64,000 nt of DNA from Pycnococcus provasolii (Eukaryota; Chlorophyta; Pseudoscourfieldiophyceae; Pseudoscourfieldiales), in the NCBI GenBank assembly GCA_049487715.1, contig CP150583.1, forward strand, positions 62,001 to 126,000, in the 5' to 3' direction. The position numbers and the translations under genes are program-made. The stretch's first letter is position 1. Every line of letters starts with the position of its first letter. The notes below the pieces were generated by a model. It worked only from the letters and a program-made list of their open reading frames with translations, did no database searches and was not told the origin of the DNA. Of this stretch, positions 17,236 through 28,300 are shown piece by piece.

Positions 17236-20200
17236 ATGGCGGGCAAAGGTGCTCAGAACTTTGGCTTGCCTGACGACGTCTTAGCCGAACGGCTCGCAGA
17301 CGCACGCAAGTCCAACAAACTCAACCTCAGCTACCTCAATGTCTCGGAAATTACACCCGCGCTCGTCGCGAAAATACAACAGACGTGTGCGACGCTCCAA
17401 GAGCTCGACCTCAGAAGCAACGGACTCGCGAACCTGCCCGACGAAATCGCGGAGCTCAAGACGCTCAAGGTACTCAAACTGAACTTCAACAAGTTCGAGA
17501 CGATACCGCCGGTGCTCGCGAAACTGCCGCGCGTGCAGATTCTCGAAATGAGCGGAAACCTTCTGTCCGAGATTGACGACGTTGTCGCAACCTTGCGCAA
17601 CCTGAGAGAGGTGGACTTCTCCGGTAACCGCCTCAAGGCGATCAACGCGAAGCTGTTCGGGGTGGAGACGCTTACCGCCATCAACTTCGAGAACAACGAG
17701 ATTAGCCAAATACCACACGAGGTGGTGCAAGCGAAGAACTTGCAGCGCATCGACATGTCCACCAATCGACTCGACAAGCTTCCAGTGGAGCTGGAAAGCT
17801 CTCCAAGCTCGTTCGCATCGACGTCACCAGCAACAACCTTGTCGCCGTTCCGCCCGTACTGGGCAACCTCAAGAACCTTCGGCACCTCGACTGTCGACAC
17901 AACGACCTGCGAGAGCCGTTTCGGTCCAAGTGCGAGCTCGAGATTGGAAAGTTCCTCGAGTTTCTCAGAGAGGAGGAGGAGCGTGACCGCCTCGAGGAGA
18001 TTGAGCGCCTCAAGCCCATCGGCACGCAGACAGGCAACTGGATCGAGTACAAGGTGAAGGTGCTGCACGACGCGGAGGAGGGAACGAACAAGTGCCTGCT
18101 CCGCGACGACTTAACGCTCACGCCGTGCGGCCCGTCCATCGTCCTGGTGTTCGGAGGCACGAGGCGCGTCGACCGCGTCAAGAGCGGCGAGCTGTGGTAC
18201 ATCAACACCGACCGCATGAACTGGGAACTCATGCAGATTCCAGGCGCGCCGAGCCCGCGCGACGCACACTCGGCGTGCTACGACCCCAAGACAAAGTCGT
18301 TCATCGTGTTCGGCGGACGCAGCGGCGAGCGCAAGCGCCTCAACGATCTGTACATCCTCGACATGAGCAGCGCGGAGCGCACCGAGTGGACGTGGTCCAA
18401 GCCGAACATGGAGGGCATCATCCCCACGCCGCGCGAGCACGCGCATATGAGCATGTGCGGCGACCAGGTGCTCGTCTTTGGCGGGTCGGGAAGCGGACAG
18501 CGCCTGAACGACCTCTACCTGTTCGATCTCGAGACGATGACGTGGACCTCGCCACCCGTGTCGGGCAGCGTTCCCGGACCACGCCAGCAGCCAGCCGCGC
18601 AAGCCACCGCAACCCACTTTTTCGTGCACGGTGGCAAGAGCAACTTCATTCTGAATGACCTCTTCGTTCTCGACTTGAAAACATTCGTTTGGCAGGAACT
18701 CGCGACGACGGGACGCGCTCCGCCGCCGCGTTATAATCACACAATGAATATCCTCAACGACAAGGACTTGTACGTGTTCGGTGGAAACGACGAGCTTGGA
18801 GGCAACGTGTTCTCGTTGCACATGCTCGACGTGCTTGAGTCTGACCTTTCCAGCTCCGCGGACGCTTCGAAGCCTGGCACGGGAGCCATGGGTGTCGTGA
18901 AGCAGACGCAGCAGAGCGAGTGGACGGAGATGGAGTCAGAGCTGGTCTACAGCGAGACTCGCCGTTCCTGCTTTCGGGAAAACACGCTGGTGCTCTTCCA
19001 GCAGGGATCCAAATTCCAGAATGCCACCAGGGCTGGGGACGATGCGAGCATCGGCGCGTTATTCTACGACACGTGCAAAACTGTGCACGTGGACGAGCTT
19101 GCGGAGAAGGTGCTCGACGAGGAGTCGTTCAAGCCGCCGAATGCCAAGATGCTGCGTGTCAAGCACACGATGCGAACACAGCTGGCGCAGATGCCCAAAT
19201 CCAGCACAAGCGTGACAAAGAAGGAGCAAATTATGCTCGACTACGTGGACGACTATCGCCGAACGTTCATCGAACTCTACCCGACGCGTCGGCCACTGCT
19301 GCTCTTTCCTCCCAACGAGTGTGGTGTGGAGAAGTTCATCTGCACAACGATCCGGCCCACACAGCTGCCGTTCCAGGAGCTGTACAACTTCAAGGAAAGC
19401 GTGGAGTACATCAGCAACTTTATGAGCTACGAAATCCTCGAGGATCCTCGGCAGTACCCCACGCACATTCCAAGTCCTTATTCCGTGCTTCAATGGCAAA
19501 AGGGCGACGCTTTCGATATTGCCATCGTCATGGTCAGCTTGCTCGCCGGCGTTGGGTACGATGCCTACGTATGCGTGGGCTATGCACCCAAGGCAGTTAC
19601 TGTAAATGACCAGAGCAAAACGGAGTGCCCCATCCTCGAGGCGGAGCGCCTCGCCAAGGCGGCAGGCCCGAAGCAGGAGGAGACGTTCGAGAAGCCCTCG
19701 AAATATCTCATCACCGAGGCTGCGGTACTCGAGTCTGCTTTCGAGCGTGCCCAGCTCGCGCAGACTGAGGCTGCGCAGACGGTGGAAAGCGCTGGCGGCA
19801 TCGACGAGGAAGGATTTGGAGACGCATTTGGTGAAGAGAAAGATATGATGGACCCCATGATGGAGGAATACAGTCTCGACGAAGAGAGGTTTCTAGACGG
19901 CCAGCGTGTTCATGCGTGGGTGCTGGTACTTGGCGGCAAGCGCGAGGTTCCCGAGAACGTGTTCGTGGAGCCGAGCACTGGACGCTGCTACGGCACGGAC
20001 GAGTCGCCATACGAGGGCATCGAGGCAATCTTCAGCTCGGAGAACTACTGGGTGAATATGCAGAAGAACTGCATCGGTGGACAGGGTAAGCCGCTCCGTG
20101 GCATCTCCTTCGAGCTCACTGATCCTGTCAAGTGGGAGACGGTGATCGATGAGGTGAAGTTCAGCGAGAGCGACAGACCGAAGACGAGCGCGGCGAGCAC

Positions 20201-21791
20201 CGCCGGCGACGCTGGCGGGGAGGGTTCCGCTGATGACGAGGCGGTGGCCGCCACACCAGCCGCAGGCGACCTCCCCCCCATGACGCCTGGCTCTGGACCG
20301 GGCACGGCGCCAGGTAGCAAACCAGGCACGGCGGGCCAGATGACGAGTGAGGAGCCCGTGGAGACTCTGTACATGCCAGACCTGCCTGCGAGATGGGTCA
20401 CGAAGCTTGTCTTGCCGCGCGAGGCATTCGATGTGCGGTGCCCGCGAGGTGCCAAGGTGACAAACTACAAAAAATGCCAGCACGAAATTTTTGCCATGTT
20501 TGGGGAGTGCGCGCAATGGAATGGTCTCGTGAGTCGTCTGACGGTGTACACGTCGAACGCGAGAACGATGGTAGAGGAACTGCGCGAGGAGTTTCACAGG
20601 AGGAAGGACAAGCTGCGCGAGCGCATCACCTTTCCGGAGAAAAACATGATCGTCGAGAGGTTTGACCCTGGCTCGAGCAATGGGCTGATGGAGCTCGTCA
20701 CCGTGCACGGGGTGCAGCGCACTGCAACTTTTTATCAGTCGGCACGCCTAGACGGCCTCGTCAAGCGAGAGGAGAATATTGGCCAAAAGATGATCGAAAC
20801 ATTTGAGGGTAGGGACGATCAGCTCATATATCGCTCGGTTAGCTACTTCCCACGTCAGCAGCTCGCCCCTGAACCGGAGTCCGACAAGCCGGTGAACCCG
20901 AACCGCCTGAATCGCAAGAAAAAGGTTGAGGAACCGCTACAGCCGATTCGCAAGATGACGGAGAAGTTTTCTCAAGTCCTGCCCGACGAGTATAGTGGAG
21001 GCGCAGGCGGCGGCACGTCAGCTCTCGACAAGAAAGAGCAGCTCGCGCGGCGAACGTTCTACGTGAGCCTCGGCCAGATCAAGCTGCAGTTCCACTATGG
21101 CATGTCTCGCATCACCGCGAGCACGAGGCACTACACGAAGGATGGCGTGACGAATATCGTCAACGTGGATCCGCTCGAGGAGGCGCCGCGGGATAGCGAG
21201 CTGTACGAGGAGTTCCAGGCATTAGTTGAGTCAGAGCGTAAGTGCATGAACGATGTCAGAGACAGTGAGAAGCAGATCCAGGACATGATTCAGACGCGAA
21301 GCAAGGAGGAGCAGAACATCGTTCTTCTGTCGCCGTACTACGACATTGTACGGTGCAAGACGGAGCTCAGCGAGGAGGATGAGGCTGAGGGCGAGGAGAA
21401 GCAGGAGAGCGACTACTTGTCACCGTTCCTCCCGCCAATGATTGCCGGGCAGTCGATCACGTCGGGTCAGGCTTTCGAGGTTCGCGACAAGGCGCTTCGT
21501 GCGCTGCAGGATCGCCTCATCGAGCGCGCGAACATCATCCAGGCTCGTCACGACGAGCAGACGGCTCTGCTCGCGAAGAGGCAGGCGAACTTCCAGCGCG
21601 ACCGCGACACGATGAATCGCCACGAGGAGGAGGAGTACGAGCGCGAGTGCGACGAGGCTATGTTCCGCATCCAGATTCTCGAGCAGCGTCTGAAGCGCCA
21701 CGAGGAGCAGGCTCTTCAGCGCTTCTACGACTTGGATGCGAAGCTTCGGCAGGACCCTCGCTTGGCGTTCTTGCTGGTTCAGGGCGGTTAA
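17236..21791 (+). CDS. DRC7: Dynein regulatory complex subunit 7 (DRC7/FAP50-like), broken by an apparent frameshift
   Basis: Two overlapping frames form one gene. Frame 1 starts at the Kozak-like ACCATGG (17236) with MAGKGAQNFG and encodes leucine-rich repeats (LQELDLRSNGLANLP, LKVLKLNFNKFETIP). At 17791-17795 CTGGAAAG shifts the reading; in the next frame the LRRs continue without loss (GKLSKLVRIDVTSNNLVAVP) and run to the stop at 21791, about 1518 aa in all. After the LRRs come kelch repeats (about 290-530: PSPRDAHSACYDPK, FIVFGGRSGERKRLNDLYIL, VLVFGGSGSGQRLNDLYLF), then the DRC7/lobo core with a transglutaminase-like fold (about 755-940: LLAGVGYDAYVCVGYAPK, VHAWVLVLGGKREVPENVF, ENYWVNM), and a Glu/Arg-rich coiled-coil tail. 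DRC7 is a linker subunit of the nexin-dynein regulatory complex between axonemal doublets. The break fits loss of one G in a GGG run, so a consensus error is likelier than a pseudogene. Confidence 0.9.
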
Positions 21792-22031
21792 GCTACCGGG
21801 TACCTATACATAGATTATGCCTACTGTATGGATTTTTCTTAAAGTCATCATCACCAAGTAAGAGTAACACCAAGAAAACACCCCAACACGAAAGAAGATA
21901 CACCGTATAACGATTTATTTGATAGGGGGAATCCAACCCGCCCGCAGAAGCAGAAGAGCTGAAAGAAGTGTGACGTTCGTGGAATTCCTCCTGGTTCCTT
22001 TGCATTCGGGGTTTCCCTGACATTGACCTTG

Positions 22032-23561
22032 ATGAAGGGAATTATTCGGGTTTCCGCCTTCGCCGGTCAAATTAGCGTCCTTCCTGCACTCGGCGCATGG
22101 CGGAGGACGTGCGCGCGCATGCCCTGCCGCGCGCCCAGTGGCTCGTCCGGGGCACAGGCGTACCTGCGCAGGTACCTGGGCCACACGCAACGCGACGGTG
22201 CGCACGGCCGCACCTTGGCCGCGCACACACCGGAGGAGGACGGTGCACCCGCTGCACCGGCCGCAAGCTCCTCAAGCTGGATCACGTCTGTGCTTAATCT
22301 CGTCCTGCCGTCGTTTGCGGCCGCGAAGTCGCGCCAATCAAACAAAAGCGAGAATGAAGAGGTGCCAGACTGTGATGACGAGGAAGACTCAGAGGATGCC
22401 GGAAGTTCCAGCGAACTGACGCAGCAGCGTCTCTCCCAAGCGCAAGAACTTGACGAGCAGACGCAAGCCGCGCAGATTCTTGACGAGGAGTGGCAACGCA
22501 TCGTGCAACTCGCAGAATCGGCACTCGCACCGCTTACGGCGGCGCAGTCACCACTCAGAAGACAGTTCCGGGAGGAGGCGACGGTCCACGAGATACAGCC
22601 CGAAATGTCGAAGTTGGCGACGGACGAACTTGCTCAGCACCCTCCGGCCGCGATCGATACGCTCGTCGCGTATCAGCGAGACAGAATAAACGCAATGGCG
22701 ATCGCCGTCGACCATGCGCGCGGAGAGAGACAACATGCGAAGCGCGTCATGTCGGAAGGAAGTCACAGACAAAGAAGCGACGAGACGGAGGTGATCTTGA
22801 AGCGTGCCGCGGCGAGAAAACGAGAGGCAAAAATTCTTGTGGAACGTTGTCGAGACGCCGAAAACGAACTCAGCCGCCTGAAGGCGGACGTGCAGTGGCG
22901 CGAGTCGCTCCCTGCCAATCGGCTGCATCGAAGAGCCGCCGCCGCGGGGCGACGAACAGCTGTGGATGCATCCCATAGACCGCTCCTCGTCACGCTTGGA
23001 TGCAAACCGCAGCATGCGCAGAGCGTATACAAAGACGAGGCTCTCGCTTTCTATCTCCGCGAGATTGTGCGCGTGGATGTTGAAACAGCTGCCATCGAGC
23101 CGATTCCTACGCCACCAGTGTCTCCGGCACCAAAGGCGGAGGTGCAATCAGCCGAGAGTCGCGCTGAGGCGCACGAGAGATCACGAGCACGCGCGCAGGA
23201 GAAGCGGCTTCTGCAGGCTCTTGCAGATCTCGAGATTGCGACTGGAGAATGTTTTGAAGCTGCACGTGAAGCGCATGCAATCGAAGCGGCATCGACAGCC
23301 AGTCGCACAAAGGCAGACGGTCAGACATCACTGGCTGCGTATCCACGTGCAAGGGTCGACGAAGCGAAGGCAGAGGCTGAAGCAGCCTTGAAAGAGAGAT
23401 CGGAGATGGCTACCGCCACCGTTGCCCTCGCAACAGTGCGCGAGGAAGATGGTGGCGGTGCCGCAATGATCAAGCTGATGCTCGATGCTCTCGTCGCCGC
23501 GGAAGATGCGAGTCGACGGGCAACGAGTCTAAAGTACCAGGCCACAAGGCCGACAAACTGA
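22032..23561 (+). CDS. Coiled-coil protein with Arg-rich leader, unknown
   Basis: A 509-aa frame starting MKGIIRVSAFAGQ. The first 60 residues are Arg/Ala/Gly rich with few acids, as in mitochondrial or plastid presequences (ALGAWRRTCARMP). A hydrophobic stretch SSSWITSVLNLVLPSFAAA near 80-98 could be a membrane anchor or part of the presequence. The rest is mostly charged alpha-helix with heptad-like Ala/Glu/Arg text (KRAAARKREAKILVERCRDA, EAHERSRARAQEKRLLQALA, DEAKAEAEAALKERSEMA), that is, coiled coil. No enzymatic motif is visible. It is convergent with the small minus-strand gene that follows, with 70 bases between stops. A TTG in frame nine bases upstream was not used. Confidence 0.6.
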   Translation: MKGIIRVSAFAGQISVLPALGAWRRTCARMPCRAPSGSSGAQAYLRRYLGHTQRDGAHGRTLAAHTPEEDGAPAAPAASSSSWITSVLNLVLPSFAAAKSRQSNKSENEEVPDCDDEEDSEDAGSSSELTQQRLSQAQELDEQTQAAQILDEEWQRIVQLAESALAPLTAAQSPLRRQFREEATVHEIQPEMSKLATDELAQHPPAAIDTLVAYQRDRINAMAIAVDHARGERQHAKRVMSEGSHRQRSDETEVILKRAAARKREAKILVERCRDAENELSRLKADVQWRESLPANRLHRRAAAAGRRTAVDASHRPLLVTLGCKPQHAQSVYKDEALAFYLREIVRVDVETAAIEPIPTPPVSPAPKAEVQSAESRAEAHERSRARAQEKRLLQALADLEIATGECFEAAREAHAIEAASTASRTKADGQTSLAAYPRARVDEAKAEAEAALKERSEMATATVALATVREEDGGGAAMIKLMLDALVAAEDASRRATSLKYQATRPTN

Positions 23562-23631
23562 CGCACCGCCATCGTCACCATTGTACATTGTTGTGTATCA
23601 TACAGTTGAATTTTTTACATCGTGCTAAGGT

Positions 23632-23889
23632 TTATGTTTCGGCACGCCTCATCATATTCAGAATCACTTCGTTCCCGAAGAGCTTACGCCGTACGTCAAG
23701 CACTCTCTCGCGTTCCTTTCGAACATTACCCTGCGTATTTTCAAGAGCATCGCGGAGCACCTCGTCCGTGCCTTCGACAGCAAGGCCAATCAGAGGATCA
23801 GAACCTTTCGAAGCCCAGTCAGTGAGGCCATCGTCGCCATCAAGCATCTTTCTGAGCTCGTCGACTTTCGCCGACGCCGGCGATGACAT
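23632..23889 (-). CDS. Small acidic/basic helical protein, 85 aa, unknown
   Basis: A short but protein-like frame: MSSPASAKVDELRKMLDGDD, then GLTDWASKG, DALENTQGNVRKERERVLD and LFGNEVILNMMRRAET. It is highly charged with predicted helices at both ends. A TGTAA signal lies about 13 bases beyond the stop (23615-23619 on the minus strand), which supports a real transcript. An in-frame Met at 23910 would add seven residues. No family is known to me. Confidence 0.5.
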   Translation of the reverse strand: MSSPASAKVDELRKMLDGDDGLTDWASKGSDPLIGLAVEGTDEVLRDALENTQGNVRKERERVLDVRRKLFGNEVILNMMRRAET

Positions 23890-25398
23890 CACGTGTATCT
23901 CTCTCTGCACTTGTATTTGTGTGGCATTGGGAGTGTTGTGTGGGGTACGTCAGATATGCATGTTGCAAGTGGTGCGCCGGCCGTGCGTCGTTCTCCCTCC
24001 CTCTCTCTCTCTCCTCTCTCGTGAAGGCGGTTTCTCTCAGTCTTAGATGTTCTGGATATGAAAATGAAAAAGTCCGCACCAGCATAAATAATAAATGCTC
24101 ATAGGCGTGGAGTGATTAGTTCAAAAGTGTGTCGTCCACGAGAAACCACAAGATTCACAAGATGACGCAACATCACGAGCAAAAGTACAAGGACACACAC
24201 ACAGGCACACCAAAGCAAACACATCTATAACTTTACCTTCCATCACAAGGAAAATACAAATACTTACAATATGTACTGTACGGGTACAGTACACCAAATA
24301 ATTAAAAAACACGGACTGTAAGTGAGAATGATCAGCCAGCCTCAAGGCCGAGGGAGAGTGGCCGAGGTCTTATTCTAAAACGTTAACCTTAAGTGAGAAT
24401 AAGCGAGCGGCCTTACAGTATCTTGATAGAATAAGGAAGGGGTACCTTATGGTATGCTTATGCCGACGCCGACGCCGCCGCCGCCGACGCCGACGCCACC
24501 GACGCCGCCGCCGCCATCCTCCTCGACGAGACTACTCGTAGGGAGGCCGCAAAATCCGGTCGAACTTAACTTTCCGGAAAACTAACCCCGAGAAGAAAAA
24601 CCACCAGTATTCTCCCCAACCTTTCTAACCCCTACTTCTTACCGGAGGACCCACGCAAAGCTCACGCAAAGTTCCTCTTCGAATCACTTAAGTGTCCTAT
24701 ACCTTTAGATGTACAGTACTGTACATGGTCTGAGACCGTTTCTACAGTACAGTAAAGGTAGTACGATAGGTACAGTACAGTAAAGCCACTTAATAAAGGT
24801 ACCATAGACTATGTAAGGGGAGACGCAAATACTTGACTGGTCACCTGCAAGACGGACCGGTCTATTTGACCAGTGACCACGGAATGAACCCGCACCATGC
24901 TGCAAGACCACTGTACTTGAGACCGGCCTGCCTGCGTGCGTTTTTGATCCAAGGTTGGTTTCATGGAGTTTATGTAAGGCGGGTCCTTACTCCTTACTCC
25001 TTACTCCTTACTCCTTACTCCTTACTCCTTACATACTCCTTACTCCTTACCGTACTCCATTCCTCCTTTCCTGTACAACTCCTTTGTCTTTGGAACAGAA
25101 AACGACGTGTACACCGCCTTATTATTATTATAGGTACATACGACATGTACCTACCTATATAGTTGGAATATTAGACTACTGTATGCGTGTATGTATGTGT
25201 TACTCGAGCGTAAGTAACACTCTCATTATTAACTTTATCATTATTATGTACTGCATTTATGATTTGTTTTTTTTAATGTTAATGTCTCAAGATTTCAAGT
25301 TCTTGATTCAAGGGATCTCAAGAACTCGGTCGGTCGGAACTCGGAGGGAATACCTAGTTATAGACCAGTACTATCATTGCATCCCGCCGGAAGAAGAG
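23890..25398. repeat. Repeat-rich spacer
   Basis: No gene is seen. Contents: a CCGACGCCGCCG trinucleotide tract at about 24464-24515; perfect and near-perfect GTAC palindromes (ATGTACAGTACTGTACAT at about 24709-24726 and GTACAGTAC words to 24780); and an ACTCCTT heptamer array of about nine units at 24983-25050, interrupted once. At about 25130-25400 lies A/T-richer sequence beyond the stop of the large minus-strand gene. Confidence 0.6.
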
Positions 25399-28300
25399 TC
25401 AGGGAGGCGGCATATGTGATGCAGGGGGAGGTGGCAGACCGTACGGCGACGAAGAATCTAGCTGACCCAAAGATGGTGGCGGCGGAAGCCCGTACGGCGA
25501 CGAAGAATCTAGCTGACCCAAAGGTGGTGGCGGCGGCGGCAGCCCGTACGGCGACGAAGAATCTGGCTGACCCCACGATGATGGTGGTGCCGGCAGTCCG
25601 GAAGGTGATGATGGCGCCGGCAGCCCGGAAGGAGATGGTAATGGCGACGCCCCTGTAATGGGTGGCAGCTTTGAACGTGGCCCTCGCTCTAGCCCCGGCG
25701 AAGAGTGCGAAGGTGGTGTTGGCAGCATCGACGGTGGTATGTCGTTTGCATTAAGCTCTGGTGGTGGTTCAATCTCGACTTGATTTTTCTTCGAGCGTCC
25801 TCTCGGACTTCTCATTGCATCACCACCATCATCACCGACATCATCATCATCATCATCATCTTCCACTTGTGATACTCCTCCCCTTCTTATCCAATCCCAA
25901 ATTGACACTAGGATATCTTTGCCATCGCGAAGCGAATCCAAATTTGCCAGCATCACCGAAAAAATTCCAAAGGAGGCTGCAGCAAGCATGACCCAGAGAA
26001 TCGTGCTGTCTGTGTTTTTCATATCGGATGCTGCCACTGCCGCGCCGGTTGCCAAAACTTGTGAGATTGAATCGAGCTGTGCGACACCGTGCTTAAGGAA
26101 GTCATCAGCCGGCCTCCAAACAATGATCCATATGAACTCCACGAATGTCAATCCTAATGTCAAGTACACGTTCGTCATGGTATTCTGTCCAATCACGCCA
26201 AAGATGAACGGGAAGACAAACGTTTTGAATGCGACGAATGCGCCATATCCAATCCGATAGTGGTAGCCTCTCAGATAACCTCCCGTGGCGCGAAGTTGCA
26301 ACCTGCGTATGCTAGCAAGAAATCCCCCGTTAGGATAGCCGGGAAAGTTCTCAGCATTAGATGGATCAAACTCTCGCTCACCAGGCAATTCACCTCTGTA
26401 ATCGGAAAAGAACATGCCATAAACATCAACGAACGCAGGAATTGCCTCACTGTCATCGTTCACGACCCATTCGCCCTTCTTTTCGATGTACTTGTTCATA
26501 GACTTTGAAAATTTCAGCGTCTTATCGGCTATTGTTTTCGCATTGGCGACTACCGACTTCAAGGACGATCCCCTCCTTTTGCTAAGCTCCTCCGCTGCCT
26601 CTGCCCAAGTCACGTCGGCTGCTGCCGCTCCCTCGCCGCCATCGCCATTCTCTGCACGCCTCCTTGCTAGCTTGCGCCGAGTTCGCATTAGTGCATTCAG
26701 CGTGCTCTTGCTCTTACCCAGGCTTTTCCAAGTGAGCATCATGCTCGCCCCATCATTACCCTCGAGCTCATACTTGGCATAATTCTTCTTCATGACCATT
26801 CCACTGATTACGCGAAGAGCACACATGGTGAGAAAGAAAGGAAATGCAAGAAATGCGGCGACGCCCACGCAAATCTCTGCAATTCCTGCTGATTTCGCAC
26901 CGACAAGTTTGCCTGCGCTAAGCGCAACACCAGGTGCAATGAGGTTTAGTGCTGTAAGCTCCACATAGGGAAATACGATCGTTGACGGTGTTTCAGCACT
27001 GCTGAACATGTGAAACACGCGCTCACATGCAAACCGAAGCAAAGAAGCTGCTGCAAAGAAGCCAACCGCAATGAGTGCGCTTTGCCCAAAAGTCTCGAGG
27101 CTGTTCGCTGGTGGATTGATCACGCCATCCCAGTAGCTCTTTGCAGCCACGGCATCACCTGAATTTAACCAGGAGGACATATTCGAGATCGTTGATACGT
27201 TCACACTCACGGAGATGACGGACGTGACATCTTTTTTCATCCGATCAACTTTGCTAAGAGTCTTGCTCGCTTTAGCATCCCGAGTATTTGCAGGCGATTT
27301 ATTGTTTCCATCTCCTCGAGACTGACGCCTAGTTGGACTCGACGTCATTAAGAGAGCCCGCCGCCGCCGTTCTCGTCGCGCTTCCGCCTGAGCGTTTTTC
27401 TTTTTGGGATTACCATCATCTGAAGACACAAACCAAGAACTGCCAAATTGTAGCGTAACCCAGTCAAGTTGGCCAGCAAAAGAGCGATATGCTTCCGGAA
27501 CACTGTCACCTCCAAAATCTTTCGTCATTGAATAAAATTGCATAGTGCGCAGAGCGCGAAGCATTCCAACCATGTTATTCACGCTCATGCTGCTCGCAGC
27601 ATTGCACAGGGCGCTGCCCTCTGCCGCGGCAACGCTCGCGGACACGCCCGTGACTGCGACGGAAGAAACAGTTGCCGCTGCGACTGTTGATGCCACGGAT
27701 AATGATGCTGTGGTTACGGCGCCAGTGGCAACGGCGACGGATGCCGTGCCCGTTGCCGCGGCACCAACGCCTTCTGCAACTTCCTCCTCCTCAGGCGTAC
27801 CACGATACTCCACAGAAGCGCTTTGTACAAGAGCCCTTCCGCTGTTGCCGCTCAAGTCCTGGAAGCCGCCTTCGATGACACTTACCGTGACATTTGTGTC
27901 ACCTTTGAGGCTGCTCGGCGTCACCAGCAATCCAATCTCAGTGGCAAGGATGTAGGGCAGGTCGTCCATGACGGTGGAGCTCGTATTTTGCGTTGGATCT
28001 TCGATTCCTTCCAATGTCACAAAGCTGCTAAGAATTCCGTTCGTAACGTTGATGCTGCTTGCATCGAAGCCTATCACAGGCTCGCTAAATGATAGTTTAA
28101 AGAGTGCCAGTCCCTCCTCGGTACTGTACCCATCACCATAAATACTCACTGACGCTTCCGGTTGAACGGCATCGTGCAAGAATGGTACCATCGATACTTC
28201 CTGCGCCTTGTTGTTTGCTGCTCCACCGATGACGCGAACAACTCCTTTGTTACCGTTGCCCACGCTGTCGGTAAAACTGTCTTGCCGCAACGACACATTC

